A stretch of DNA of 14,738 nucleotides from an uncultured Rhodospirillaceae bacterium (GCA_913041095.1 CAJWIB010000026.1:1-14738); one strand, 5' to 3'. Shown: positions 8,549-14,738, counted from the first letter of the stretch. Program-made: numbers and translations. Notes: generated from the sequence alone by a model not told the origin.

Positions 8549-8558
8549 TCGTATACAA
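8549..8558. promoter_or_regulatory. Candidate GntR operator near the regulator gene (autoregulation)
   Basis: TCGTATACAA matches TTGTATACAA at 9 of 10 bases and has GTATAC at its centre. It lies directly after the candidate -10 box of the regulator gene, a position that would let the protein repress its own transcription. The related element TTGTATCCAT lies near uraH, so one protein could control both directions. Confidence 0.4.
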
Positions 8559-8595
8559 TAACATCTCCTAATAAATTTATGTGGCGCAGTTATAA

Positions 8596-9297
8596 ATGAA
8601 TGAACAAGCAGAAACATATGACGATTGGATCTATGATCAGGTCTTTGGTGCGGTGCTGGAACAGCGGCTTATCCCCGGCGCAAAACTAAAGGAAAGTGAG
8701 TTGTGCGAGGTTTTTGGCGTTAGCCGTACGATCATTCGCCGGATTTTACTGCGGCTGTCTCTCGATAAAGTTGTCGAACTTCGGCCCAATAAAGGCGCTG
8801 TTATAGCGACACCTGCAGCAGAGGATGTCCGACAAATTTTTGCCGCCCGGCGCTTGCTGGAAATCGGCATCATTGAAGACACCTGCAAGCATTGTACCAC
8901 AGCTGATACGCAAGTGCTCAAAGATATCGTCACCCGGGAAAACGCTGCCATTCAATCCGGCGACCGTAGTGGCGCCATCAGGCTTGCGGGCGAATTCCAT
9001 GTCCAGCTCACCGGCGTCGCTCGCAACAAACCGATCCAGGAATTACTGCGCCAATTGGTGGCCCAGTCTTCCTTGGCTTTAGCCCTTTACGAAGCGCCTG
9101 GACATCTGCTTTGCGTTGATGATGACCACATCAATATCGTCAATGCGGTGGCCGGTGGCGAAGCTGTAAAATGCCGTGATTTAATGGCGCATCATCTCGA
9201 AAAAGCAGAAGCAGAAATGCGTTTGGACGCACCACAAGATAATAATGACCTCAAATCAGTATTCGCTAAAGTCATTGAAGCCCGCGCAACTGCTTGA
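8596..9297 (+). CDS. GntR-family transcriptional regulator, FCD subfamily
   Basis: A 233-residue DNA-binding regulator. Residues about 10-75 form the winged helix-turn-helix, with IPGAKLKESELCEVFGVSRT and a wing ending KGAVIATP, a classic GntR pattern. The C-terminal part is an all-helical FCD ligand domain; likely metal or effector ligands are His135 in AGEFHVQL, His178 in DDDHINIVNAV and His199/His200 in LMAHHLEKAE. FCD domains usually bind small organic acids; here a purine breakdown product such as urate or allantoin is the natural guess. No strong ribosome binding site precedes the ATG at 8596. It is the first gene of the rightward operon, 13 bases before puuE, and divergent from uraH. 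Repressor or activator cannot be told from sequence. Confidence 0.9.
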   Translation: MNEQAETYDDWIYDQVFGAVLEQRLIPGAKLKESELCEVFGVSRTIIRRILLRLSLDKVVELRPNKGAVIATPAAEDVRQIFAARRLLEIGIIEDTCKHCTTADTQVLKDIVTRENAAIQSGDRSGAIRLAGEFHVQLTGVARNKPIQELLRQLVAQSSLALALYEAPGHLLCVDDDHINIVNAVAGGEAVKCRDLMAHHLEKAEAEMRLDAPQDNNDLKSVFAKVIEARATA

Positions 9298-9310
9298 GAA
9301 GGATAAACAA

Positions 9311-10249
9311 ATGTCTGAAGGCTTTATTGCTGCCGATTTTAAACGTTATCCCCGTGATCTTATTGGATATGGCGCAGATAAACCGCACGCTGACTGGCCA
9401 GATGGTGCGCGCATCGCCCTCCAATTTGTCGTCAATTATGAAGAAGGCGGCGAAAACTGCATCCTGCATGGCGATGAGGCCTCCGAGGCATTTCTATCGG
9501 AAATAACGGCAGATGCACGGGAGGGTGTGCGCCATATGAGTATGGAGAGCTTCTATGAATATGGCAGCCGCGTCGGTGTTTGGCGTTTATTCAATCTGTT
9601 TAAAGATTTTGAAATTCCGGTGACCATCTTTGCCATCGCGATGGCGCTGCAACGCAACCCGGATGTCGTCGAGGCGGCTCTTAAAAATAACTTTGAGCTT
9701 TGCAGTCATGGCTATCGCTGGATAGATTATCAATACTTGCCGGAAAACATTGAGAAAGAACATCTCTACAAAGCCATCGAAATTCATACCGAAGTTACGG
9801 GTGAACGGCCGCTCGGCTGGTATACCGGCCGCACCAGCCCCAATACAAGGCGGCTCATTGCCGAGGAAGGCGGCTTTTTGTATGACGCCGATGATTATTC
9901 AGATGAACTGCCGTTCTGGTCTAAGACCGTCGACCAACCGCATTTAATTGTCCCCTACTCGCTGGACGCAAATGACATGCGCTTTGCCGCCACAGCAGGT
10001 TTTACCGCCGGCGATCAGTTCTACAATTATCTTAAAAACAGTTTCGATACACTGTACGATGAGGGCGAGACCGCACCGAAAATGATGTCGATTGGCCTGC
10101 ACTGCCGCGTTGTTGGCCGGCCGGGGCGATTTCAGGCGCTCAAGAAATTTGTCGAATATGCCCGCTCACGTGACAAGGTTTGGTTCTGTCGCCGCGTCGA
10201 TATCGCCCGTCATTGGCGTGAGCACCATCCGTACACAGAGGCGGCCTAA
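9311..10249 (+). CDS. puuE: Allantoinase PuuE (polysaccharide-deacetylase type)
   Basis: Hydrolyses allantoin to allantoate. The 312-residue protein belongs to the NodB/polysaccharide deacetylase fold rather than the zinc amidohydrolase family of AllB. Family segments seen: FVVNYEEGGENCILHGD (about 39-55), LCSHGYRWIDYQ (130-141), GWYTGRTSPNTRRL (169-182), LHCRVVGRPGRF (263-274) and VWFCRRVDIARHW (290-302). The ATG at 9311 is preceded by GAAGGA at a good distance; an in-frame ATG at 9245 would overlap the regulator gene by 53 bases and adds a tail unlike the family. The stop at 10249 is 3 bases before uraD, the enzyme that makes its substrate. Confidence 0.95.
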   Translation: MSEGFIAADFKRYPRDLIGYGADKPHADWPDGARIALQFVVNYEEGGENCILHGDEASEAFLSEITADAREGVRHMSMESFYEYGSRVGVWRLFNLFKDFEIPVTIFAIAMALQRNPDVVEAALKNNFELCSHGYRWIDYQYLPENIEKEHLYKAIEIHTEVTGERPLGWYTGRTSPNTRRLIAEEGGFLYDADDYSDELPFWSKTVDQPHLIVPYSLDANDMRFAATAGFTAGDQFYNYLKNSFDTLYDEGETAPKMMSIGLHCRVVGRPGRFQALKKFVEYARSRDKVWFCRRVDIARHWREHHPYTEAA

Positions 10250-10252
10250 AAT

Positions 10253-10774
10253 ATGACAGCCGCCTATCAGACCAATGTACCCAGCCGTATGACACGCCCT
10301 GACTTTACCAGAGTGTTTGGTGGCGTTTATGAACATTCGCCGTGGATTGCTGAACAGGCTTTTGACAAAGGCCTGACGAAAATTCATAACAATGCTGAAG
10401 AATTACATTTCGCGCTGGCAACCGAAGTCGAGGAAGCCGTTAAAGAACGACAACTCGCACTTTTATGTGCTCATCCAGATTTGGCCGGCAAGCTTGCCAT
10501 GCGCGGCGAATTAACTGAAGAATCCACTTCTGAACAAGCGAGCGCCGATCTCGGCAATTGTACCGCCGAGGAATATGAAGCCTTTCAGAGTCTCAATGAT
10601 CGATATAAGGAAAAATTTGGATTTCCGTTTATTCTCGCAGTGCGAGGTTATCACCGGACGGAAATTCTCGAAATCTTCAAACAACGCGTCGATAATGATG
10701 CAGAAATAGAATTTGATGAAGCCTTGACGCAGATCCATCGGATCGCCCGGCTTCGCTTAAATGAGATTGAGTAG
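10253..10774 (+). CDS. uraD: OHCU decarboxylase (2-oxo-4-hydroxy-4-carboxy-5-ureidoimidazoline decarboxylase)
   Basis: Decarboxylates OHCU, the product of UraH, to S-allantoin. The 173-residue protein shows the family pattern: FGGVYEHSPWIAEQAF (about 22-37), CAHPDLAGKLA (72-82) with catalytic His74, ESTSEQASADL (90-100) with Glu94, and FGFPFILAVRGYHRTEIL. Length is normal for the single-domain enzyme. The ATG at 10253 follows AGAGGCGG; a second ATG at 10289 (MTRPDF) is a possible alternative start because many family members begin near there. It is tightly packed behind puuE and 12 bases before the allantoicase remnant. Confidence 0.95.
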   Translation: MTAAYQTNVPSRMTRPDFTRVFGGVYEHSPWIAEQAFDKGLTKIHNNAEELHFALATEVEEAVKERQLALLCAHPDLAGKLAMRGELTEESTSEQASADLGNCTAEEYEAFQSLNDRYKEKFGFPFILAVRGYHRTEILEIFKQRVDNDAEIEFDEALTQIHRIARLRLNEIE

Positions 10775-10786
10775 GATATTGAACAA

Positions 10787-11044
10787 ATGACCACCCAAAA
10801 AACTGAACTGCCGACCTTTACTAAAGGCGCCATCAATTTGGCTTCGCCGCGTATCGGAGCAGACGTGATTTATGCAACAGATGAATTCTTTGCACCCAAA
10901 AACCGGCTACTCAATGCCGACTCACACAATTTTTTTGAAAACACCTTAAAAGCCCGTTTTAACTATTTGCGCCTCAATATTTACTCGGATGGCGGTATCA
11001 GCCGCTTTAGAGTGTTGGAAAAGATGACCAGAAATGAGTCTTGA
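10787..11044 (+). pseudogene. alc: Allantoicase remnant with internal deletion (N-terminal piece joined to a domain C-terminal piece)
   Basis: An 85-codon open frame. Its first part, FTKGAINLASPRIGADVIYA then TDEFFAPKNRLLN (about residues 11-43), is the well-known N terminus of allantoicase. Its end, LRLNIYSDGGISRFRV (about 61-76), matches the pattern RLNIYPDGGxxRLRV that closes each of the two allantoicase repeats. Complete allantoicases are roughly 330-350 residues, so most of the protein is missing, with the frame kept. The joined piece before the motif (SHNFFENTL) resembles the end of the second repeat more than the first, suggesting loss of about 250 residues; this is from memory, not alignment. 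The Pro of PDGG is also replaced by Ser. It cannot hold the active site. It overlaps allA by 11 bases, so its translation may still be coupled to allA. Confidence 0.8.
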
Positions 11045-11537
11045 ACTAAAACTGCAAAAGCTGTCTCGAGAATCATTTGCACCATTTGGTGACGTTATTG
11101 AAACCAACGGTGCCGAGCATCTGATTATCAATGAGGGCACCACCGAACGTTTTCATGATCTCGCCAATATCGATATCAGGAGGGAAGGAGGCAAACCATT
11201 GATTAATATTTTTCGTGGCAGCCCGCGACCGCAACCAATTGAGATTAAAATGATGGAACGCCATCCCTTGGGCTCGCAAACTTTCATGCCGTTGAAGAAT
11301 ACACCCTATCTTGTCGTCGTTGCACCAATTGGCGACAGCGTTGGGCCAGAGGATTTACAGGCTTTTGAGGCTGCCGGCCATCAAGGGGTTAATTACAAAC
11401 TCGACCTCTGGCACCATCCATTACTGGTCTTGGAAGATGGTCACGAATTTCTGGTGATTGATCGCGATGGCAGTGGCGAAAATTGCACAGAGCATTGGTT
11501 TACCGCAGATCAAGGTATTGCTCAAATAGCGCTTTAA
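11034..11537 (+). CDS. allA: Ureidoglycolate lyase
   Basis: Cleaves ureidoglycolate to glyoxylate and urea. The 167-residue cupin-like protein has the family's typical stretches: FAPFGDVIE (about 15-23), NIFRGSPRPQP, MMERHPLGSQTFMPL (about 73-87), GVNYKLDLWHHPLLVLED (about 117-134), FLVIDRDG and CTEHWF. Length and both ends are normal. Its ATG lies inside the last codons of the allantoicase remnant (11-base overlap), the arrangement expected if an intact allantoicase once preceded it. Without allantoicase its substrate would have to come from another route, such as an allantoate-degrading enzyme coded elsewhere. Confidence 0.93.
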   Translation: MSLELKLQKLSRESFAPFGDVIETNGAEHLIINEGTTERFHDLANIDIRREGGKPLINIFRGSPRPQPIEIKMMERHPLGSQTFMPLKNTPYLVVVAPIGDSVGPEDLQAFEAAGHQGVNYKLDLWHHPLLVLEDGHEFLVIDRDGSGENCTEHWFTADQGIAQIAL

Positions 11538-11611
11538 CGCGTATAGGCCGACCTACCCCGAGCGGAACGATTAGCGGTCGACAAGCGGTCCGTTTTAGAT
11601 ATGACGGGCGT

Positions 11612-12025
11612 ATGTACAACACCAACCCTCCTTTTGGCATTTTTCTTATAGTCATAGCGATGATGTTCAATGCGACCAAAGACAGCATCACCAAAATGCT
11701 AGCCACGAGTTATACGCCACTAACGATTTTGCTTATTCCGTTCTTAAGTTTTTATTGGGTAGCGCCGAAGATGGAGGATATTACTATCCTGATTGGTTTT
11801 ACTTCGCTTGCCACCATTGGCCAGATATTAATGGTCGGTTCCTTCAGTTTTGCCGCCACCACCATTATCGCGCCGTTTGTCTATACCCAGATAATTTGGG
11901 CGACCAGTGTCGGATTTTTTACTGTTTGGTGCCTTGCCGGATCAATGGAGCTGGATAGGATTGTTAGTGTCGCCGTGGCGGGTTTTTATATTGCCATCAG
12001 AGAGATTAAACTTAAGGAAGGCTAG
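11612..12025 (+). pseudogene. DMT (EamA-type) transporter, half-sized, probably internally deleted
   Basis: A 137-codon frame coding a membrane protein. The N terminus (NPPFGIFLIVIAMMFNATKD, then SITKMLATSY) is like the first helix of RarD/EamA-type drug/metabolite transporters (usual length near 290 residues). From about residue 46 (VAPKMEDITILIGFTSLATI) to the end it reads like the second half of the C-terminal repeat, with APFVYTQIIWATSVGFF. The first repeat and the start of the second appear to be missing. The last helix (IVSVAVAGFYIAIREIK) also looks a few residues short. ATG 11612 was chosen because earlier in-frame codons overlap allA. It ends 2 bases before the DUF3237 gene. A working small transporter acting as a dimer cannot be excluded, so pseudogene status is inferred. 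Confidence 0.6.
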
Positions 12026-12027
12026 CG

Positions 12028-12444
12028 ATGGAATTGCAACATGCTTTCGATGCTGCGATCACTCTCGCACCGGTTAAAGATTTGGGTGACACTCCCATTG
12101 GCCATCGCCGCATTATTGATATTACCGGCAGCGCGGTCAGCGGTCCTAAGCTGCAAGGAAAAGTTTTGCCCGGTAGCGCTGATTTGCAATATATCCGGGA
12201 CGACAACGTCACCTATCTCAATGCCCGCTACACCATTGAAACCGATGACGGTGCCCTGATCTATGTCAACAATCAAGGCCACCGCCACGGCCCGCCCGAA
12301 GTGATCGAACAATTGATCAAAGGCGAGCCGGTTGAAGACGGCAGCTATTATATGCGCTGTACACCATGGTTTGAAACCTCAGCGCCGCAATATGACTGGC
12401 CGCGATCCCGACGCTGTCCGGTGTCGGTATTTGCGGTGGCGTAA
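12028..12444 (+). CDS. DUF3237 family protein with altered C terminus
   Basis: A 138-residue protein recognisable as DUF3237 by IGHRRIIDITGSAVSGPKLQ (about 24-43), GKVLPGSADLQYI, ARYTIETDDGALIYVNNQG (about 66-84) and YYMRCTPWFETSAPQYDW (about 107-124). The family function is unknown; members are often found near catabolic genes. Family members usually continue after Y-x-W with a segment of the type LNRxLFVxxG and are about 150 residues long. Here PRSRRCPVS follows directly, then VFAVA. In the +1 frame the same bases (12398-12430) read GRDPDAVRCRY, which looks like the expected family sequence, so a deletion plus a second small frame change is likely. The product may still fold. The start follows AAGGAAG, 2 bases after the DMT gene stop. 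Confidence 0.75.
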   Translation: MELQHAFDAAITLAPVKDLGDTPIGHRRIIDITGSAVSGPKLQGKVLPGSADLQYIRDDNVTYLNARYTIETDDGALIYVNNQGHRHGPPEVIEQLIKGEPVEDGSYYMRCTPWFETSAPQYDWPRSRRCPVSVFAVA

Positions 12445-12465
12445 TTATCCAAAATCAATTAATAA

Positions 12466-12488
12466 CCGGGTTCACTCTTGTAACCTGG
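12466..12488 (+). other. Weak hairpin in the gap before prpE
   Basis: CCGGGTT (12466-12472) can pair with AACCTGG (12482-12488) with one G-U pair and a 9-base loop. No T run follows, so it is a poor candidate for an intrinsic terminator; the rest of the 134-base gap shows no clear promoter, though prpE appears to begin a separate unit. Confidence 0.25.
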
Positions 12489-12564
12489 CTTCTCCTTATG
12501 GCAAAATTTATGCAAGAAATTATGCCGGGAAACGATTCAGGACCAAAGAGTAAAATCGGCAAAT

Positions 12565-12570
12565 AGGAGG
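12565..12570 (+). promoter_or_regulatory. Ribosome binding site of prpE that fixes a GTG start
   Basis: A full AGGAGG Shine-Dalgarno sequence stands 8 bases before the GTG at 12579. It is the strongest such site in the window and supports the GTG over later ATG codons. Confidence 0.8.
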
Positions 12571-12578
12571 GGCTATCC

Positions 12579-14465
12579 GTGAACCGTTCATTCGACGAAA
12601 TCTATCAACAATCTATTGACGACCCTGAGAGCTTCTGGGGCAAGATTGCCCAAGATATCAAGTGGATCAAACCGTGGAACACGGTACTCGACAGCTCAAA
12701 CCCGCCTCACTATCGATGGTTCCAAGGAGGTGAGCTAAACACATGCTACAATTGTGTTGACCGCCATGTCGATGAAGGGCGTGCTGATCAAGCTGCGCTG
12801 ATATACGACAGTCCCGTCACCGACACAGTCAAAACTTTTTCCTACCGTGAGCTCCGCGATGAGATTGCCGTTTTTGCCGGCGCTCTTGCCAATCACGGCG
12901 TCACCAAAGGGGACCGCGTCATTGTCTACATGCCAGCGATTCCCGAAGCCGTCATTGCTATGTTGGCCTGTGCCCGGCTTGGCGCTGTCCATTCCGTGGT
13001 GTTCGGCGGATTTGCCGCCAACGAACTCGCCGTCCGCATCGACGATTGCGAGCCCAAAGTTATTGTTTCGGCATCCTGCAGTATCGAAGTGATCAAGGTG
13101 ATCCCCTACAAGCCGCTGTTGGATGAAGCGATTGAGCTGGCAGGTCATACTCCCGATCATTGCATCATTCTGGAACGGCCCATGCTGGAATGCTCTCTCA
13201 CTGCTGGTCGCGATGTTGACTGGAAAGCAGCGACCGATACGGCTGAACCTCATGATTGTGTCGCGGTTGCCGCGACCGACCCGCTCTATATTTTATACAC
13301 CTCCGGGACGACCGGCGAACCTAAGGGCGTCATGCGCGACAATGGCGGCCATGCTGTGGCGCTCAAATGGACTATGAAGAATATTTATGGCGTGGAACCT
13401 GGCGAAGTATATTGGGCAGCTTCAGACGTCGGCTGGGTAGTCGGTCATTCGTATATTGTTTATGCCCCATTACTCAACGGCAACACCACCATCCTCTATG
13501 AAGGCAAACCGATCGGCACACCGGACGCCGGCGCCTTTTGGCGCGTCATATCCGAGCACAATGTCGGTGTGATGTTTACCGCGCCAACTGCCTTTCGCGC
13601 TATCAAGAAAGAAGACCCTGCAGGCGCGCTGATCAAAGACTATGACCTTGCCAATTTCAGAGCGCTGTTTTTAGCTGGTGAACGGTTGGATCCAGACACC
13701 TTGCAATGGGCCGAAAAAAGTCTTGGTGTGCCCGTGATCGATCATTGGTGGCAAACAGAAACGGGCTGGTCGATCTGCTCTAACTGTCTTGGCATCGAGG
13801 CCTTACCGGTCAAACAAGGCTCGCCAACCAAAGCCGTGCCAGGAATGGATTTGCACGTTGTCGACGATAATTGCGAAGAAGTTAAAGCAGGTGACATTGG
13901 CGCCCTCGTGATCAAACTGCCACTGCCGCCCGGAACTTTTCCGACACTGTGGAATGCTAAGGAGCGTTACATTGACAGCTATCTGGCGGAATTTCCGGGA
14001 TATTACAAAACCGCCGATGCTGGATTTATCGACGTAGACGGCTACGTGTTTGTCATGTCTCGCACCGACGATATCATTAATGTCGCCGGCCATCGGCTAT
14101 CCACGGGTGCTATGGAGGAAGTCTTAGCTGCCCATCCTGACGTTGCTGAATGCGCCGTCATTGGCGTCGTAGACGACCTTAAGGGTCAGCTGCCGCTTGG
14201 CTTCCTCGTGCTCAGCGCCGGCGTAGAGCGGGAAAATTCTAAAATCGTCAAAGAAGTTGTCGCGATGGTGCGTGAGCAAATTGGCCCGGTGGCGGCGTTC
14301 AAAACCGCAATCGTTGTGGCGCGCCTGCCAAAAACGCGCTCAGGGAAAATCCTGCGGGGCACCATGCAGAAAATTGCCGATGGCGAGGAATACAAGATGC
14401 CTGCCACGATTGAAGACGTCTCTGTATTGCCCGAGATCGAGCAGGCGCTGGCAGCGCTCAATTAA
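12579..14465 (+). CDS. prpE: Propionyl-CoA synthetase (acyl-CoA synthetase, ANL superfamily)
   Basis: Activates a short carboxylic acid, probably propionate, to its CoA thioester through an acyl-adenylate. The 628-residue length and pattern fit PrpE. Residues about 5-60 form the acetyl-CoA synthetase N-terminal domain (YQQSIDDPESFWGKIAQDI). The AMP-binding core has LYTSGTTGEPKGVMRDNGGH (239-258), a P-loop followed by the RDNGGH typical of PrpE rather than acetyl-CoA synthetase, then DVGWVVGHSYIVYAPL (about 283-298) and HWWQTETGW (389-397). The C-terminal domain has SRTDDIINVAGHRLSTG (494-510) and the catalytic Lys590 in PKTRSGKILRGTM. The GTG start is supported by AGGAGG 8 bases upstream. It stands 134 bases after the DUF3237 gene and may be its own unit; a link to purine breakdown is not evident. 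Exact acid preference cannot be read from sequence. Confidence 0.92.
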   Translation: MNRSFDEIYQQSIDDPESFWGKIAQDIKWIKPWNTVLDSSNPPHYRWFQGGELNTCYNCVDRHVDEGRADQAALIYDSPVTDTVKTFSYRELRDEIAVFAGALANHGVTKGDRVIVYMPAIPEAVIAMLACARLGAVHSVVFGGFAANELAVRIDDCEPKVIVSASCSIEVIKVIPYKPLLDEAIELAGHTPDHCIILERPMLECSLTAGRDVDWKAATDTAEPHDCVAVAATDPLYILYTSGTTGEPKGVMRDNGGHAVALKWTMKNIYGVEPGEVYWAASDVGWVVGHSYIVYAPLLNGNTTILYEGKPIGTPDAGAFWRVISEHNVGVMFTAPTAFRAIKKEDPAGALIKDYDLANFRALFLAGERLDPDTLQWAEKSLGVPVIDHWWQTETGWSICSNCLGIEALPVKQGSPTKAVPGMDLHVVDDNCEEVKAGDIGALVIKLPLPPGTFPTLWNAKERYIDSYLAEFPGYYKTADAGFIDVDGYVFVMSRTDDIINVAGHRLSTGAMEEVLAAHPDVAECAVIGVVDDLKGQLPLGFLVLSAGVERENSKIVKEVVAMVREQIGPVAAFKTAIVVARLPKTRSGKILRGTMQKIADGEEYKMPATIEDVSVLPEIEQALAALN

Positions 14466-14738
14466 GCTCTGGCACGAGTTGGAATAGGCAACCTCTTTTT
14501 CGGCGAGTGCGGGATATGAGCAGACTCGAATTTTGATTTGTCCAAAATATTCTCATTTGACTGAAAGAAAAAATTTCAAATGGACGAAAAGTCAGTGGTA
14601 TCGGCACACCCAATTTTTTATCTGCTTTAGCCCTGATAACAGACATTAATTCGATACTGCAAAAGAGTCTGCTTTTGACCCAATGTATGGACCGACCGTG
14701 TGTTGCAAGAATTAATTTGAGATAGCGGGTTTGGTCAT
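14466..14738. other. Non-coding stretch after prpE
   Basis: No convincing gene is visible. A minus-strand open frame of 62 codons (14458-14646) has no ribosome binding site or recognisable motif. The stretch is A/T-rich and contains short inverted repeats, but no clear intrinsic terminator for prpE. Confidence 0.6.
14519..14673. repeat. Inverted repeat flanking about 137 bases downstream of prpE
   Basis: AGCAGACTC (14519-14527) and GAGTCTGCT (14665-14673) are perfect 9-base inverted copies. Between them lies a second pair, CATTTGA (14554-14560) and TCAAATG (14576-14582), with a 15-base loop. This could be the trace of a small mobile element or simply chance in A/T-rich DNA; no target-site duplication was recognised. 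Confidence 0.3.

Larger units (their letters stand above)
8296..8595. other. Divergent intergenic control region between uraH and the GntR regulator
   Basis: These 300 bases hold no gene. They are clearly richer in A and T than the flanking coding sequence. Promoter-like hexamers face both ways, and there are several short palindromes: TTGTATCCAT (8318-8327), TATTG-N4-CAATA (8339-8352), ATCCCA-N2-TGGGAT (8373-8386) and TCGTATACAA (8549-8558). The stretch between about 8390 and 8500 shows only A/T runs, the palindrome ATAATTAT (8435-8442) and one extra ATCCCA (8451-8456). Confidence 0.8.

Noticed and set aside
8637..8951. A 104-codon minus-strand open frame
   Set aside because: Antisense inside the GntR regulator gene; no sign of coding.
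11573..11590. Direct repeat AGCGGTC at 11573-11579 and 11584-11590
   Set aside because: Two 7-base copies four bases apart in a short gap; no further copies, so likely chance.
11483..11611. N-terminal extension of the DMT frame into allA
   Set aside because: The first 43 codons overlap allA out of frame and do not look like a membrane protein start; the family pattern begins after the ATG at 11612.
12332..12553. A 73-codon frame across the end of the DUF3237 gene
   Set aside because: Not a separate gene; its only meaningful part is a short piece resembling the expected DUF3237 tail, used as evidence of a frame change.
12735..13253. A 172-codon minus-strand open frame
   Set aside because: Antisense to the conserved adenylation domain of prpE; a by-product of codon usage.
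14589..14623. Possible prpE terminator ending in the T run of CCCAATTTTTTATC
   Set aside because: The sequence before the T run forms only a three-base stem, too weak to call.
14458..14646. A 62-codon minus-strand open frame after prpE
   Set aside because: No ribosome binding site, no recognisable motif, and it overlaps the prpE stop.
1..14738. CRISPR arrays, tRNA or rRNA genes, transposases, phage genes
   Set aside because: Looked for on both strands; no spaced repeats, cloverleaf-like sequence, transposase or phage motif was recognised.

Overview
The window is a purine-degradation locus of a Gram-negative bacterium, most likely a proteobacterium and probably a marine-type alphaproteobacterium with moderate G+C. 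This placement is inferred from the gene set (cytochrome c-fused membrane urate oxidase PuuD, PuuE-type allantoinase, two-subunit XdhA/XdhB, FCD-type GntR regulator) and from protein style; no rRNA or marker gene is present to confirm it.

Layout. Two gene sets diverge from an A/T-rich intergenic region (8296-8595). Leftward (minus strand), in order of transcription: uraH, puuD, xdhA, xdhB, an ABC-transporter ATPase, and two permeases, the last running off the left edge. From xdhA onward the genes overlap or abut by a few bases, so they look like one operon, possibly with an extra start point in the 81-base gap before xdhA. Rightward (plus strand): a GntR/FCD regulator, puuE, uraD, a short allantoicase remnant, allA, a half-sized DMT-type membrane protein, a DUF3237 protein, then, after a 134-base gap, prpE with its own strong ribosome binding site. 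The last 273 bases hold no convincing gene.

How the genes work together. The ABC transporter (BMP/nucleoside type) probably imports a purine or nucleoside. XdhAB oxidises hypoxanthine/xanthine to urate; PuuD oxidises urate to 5-hydroxyisourate and passes electrons to its own cytochrome c domain; UraH and UraD convert this to S-allantoin; PuuE opens allantoin to allantoate; AllA cleaves ureidoglycolate to glyoxylate and urea. The step between, allantoate to ureidoglycolate, is the one whose gene (allantoicase) is present only as an 85-codon remnant, so the pathway as seen here is interrupted unless a second allantoicase or an allantoate amidohydrolase lies elsewhere.

The most unusual feature is that three genes close together (allantoicase remnant, DMT transporter, DUF3237 protein) all appear to have lost internal segments while keeping an open reading frame and both ends of the family pattern; the intact allA sits between the first and second. 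The divergent promoter region also carries sequences resembling a TTGTATACAA-type operator close to both first genes, a reasonable candidate for control by the adjacent GntR protein. All family assignments come from reading the sequence and from memory of the families; no database search was run.
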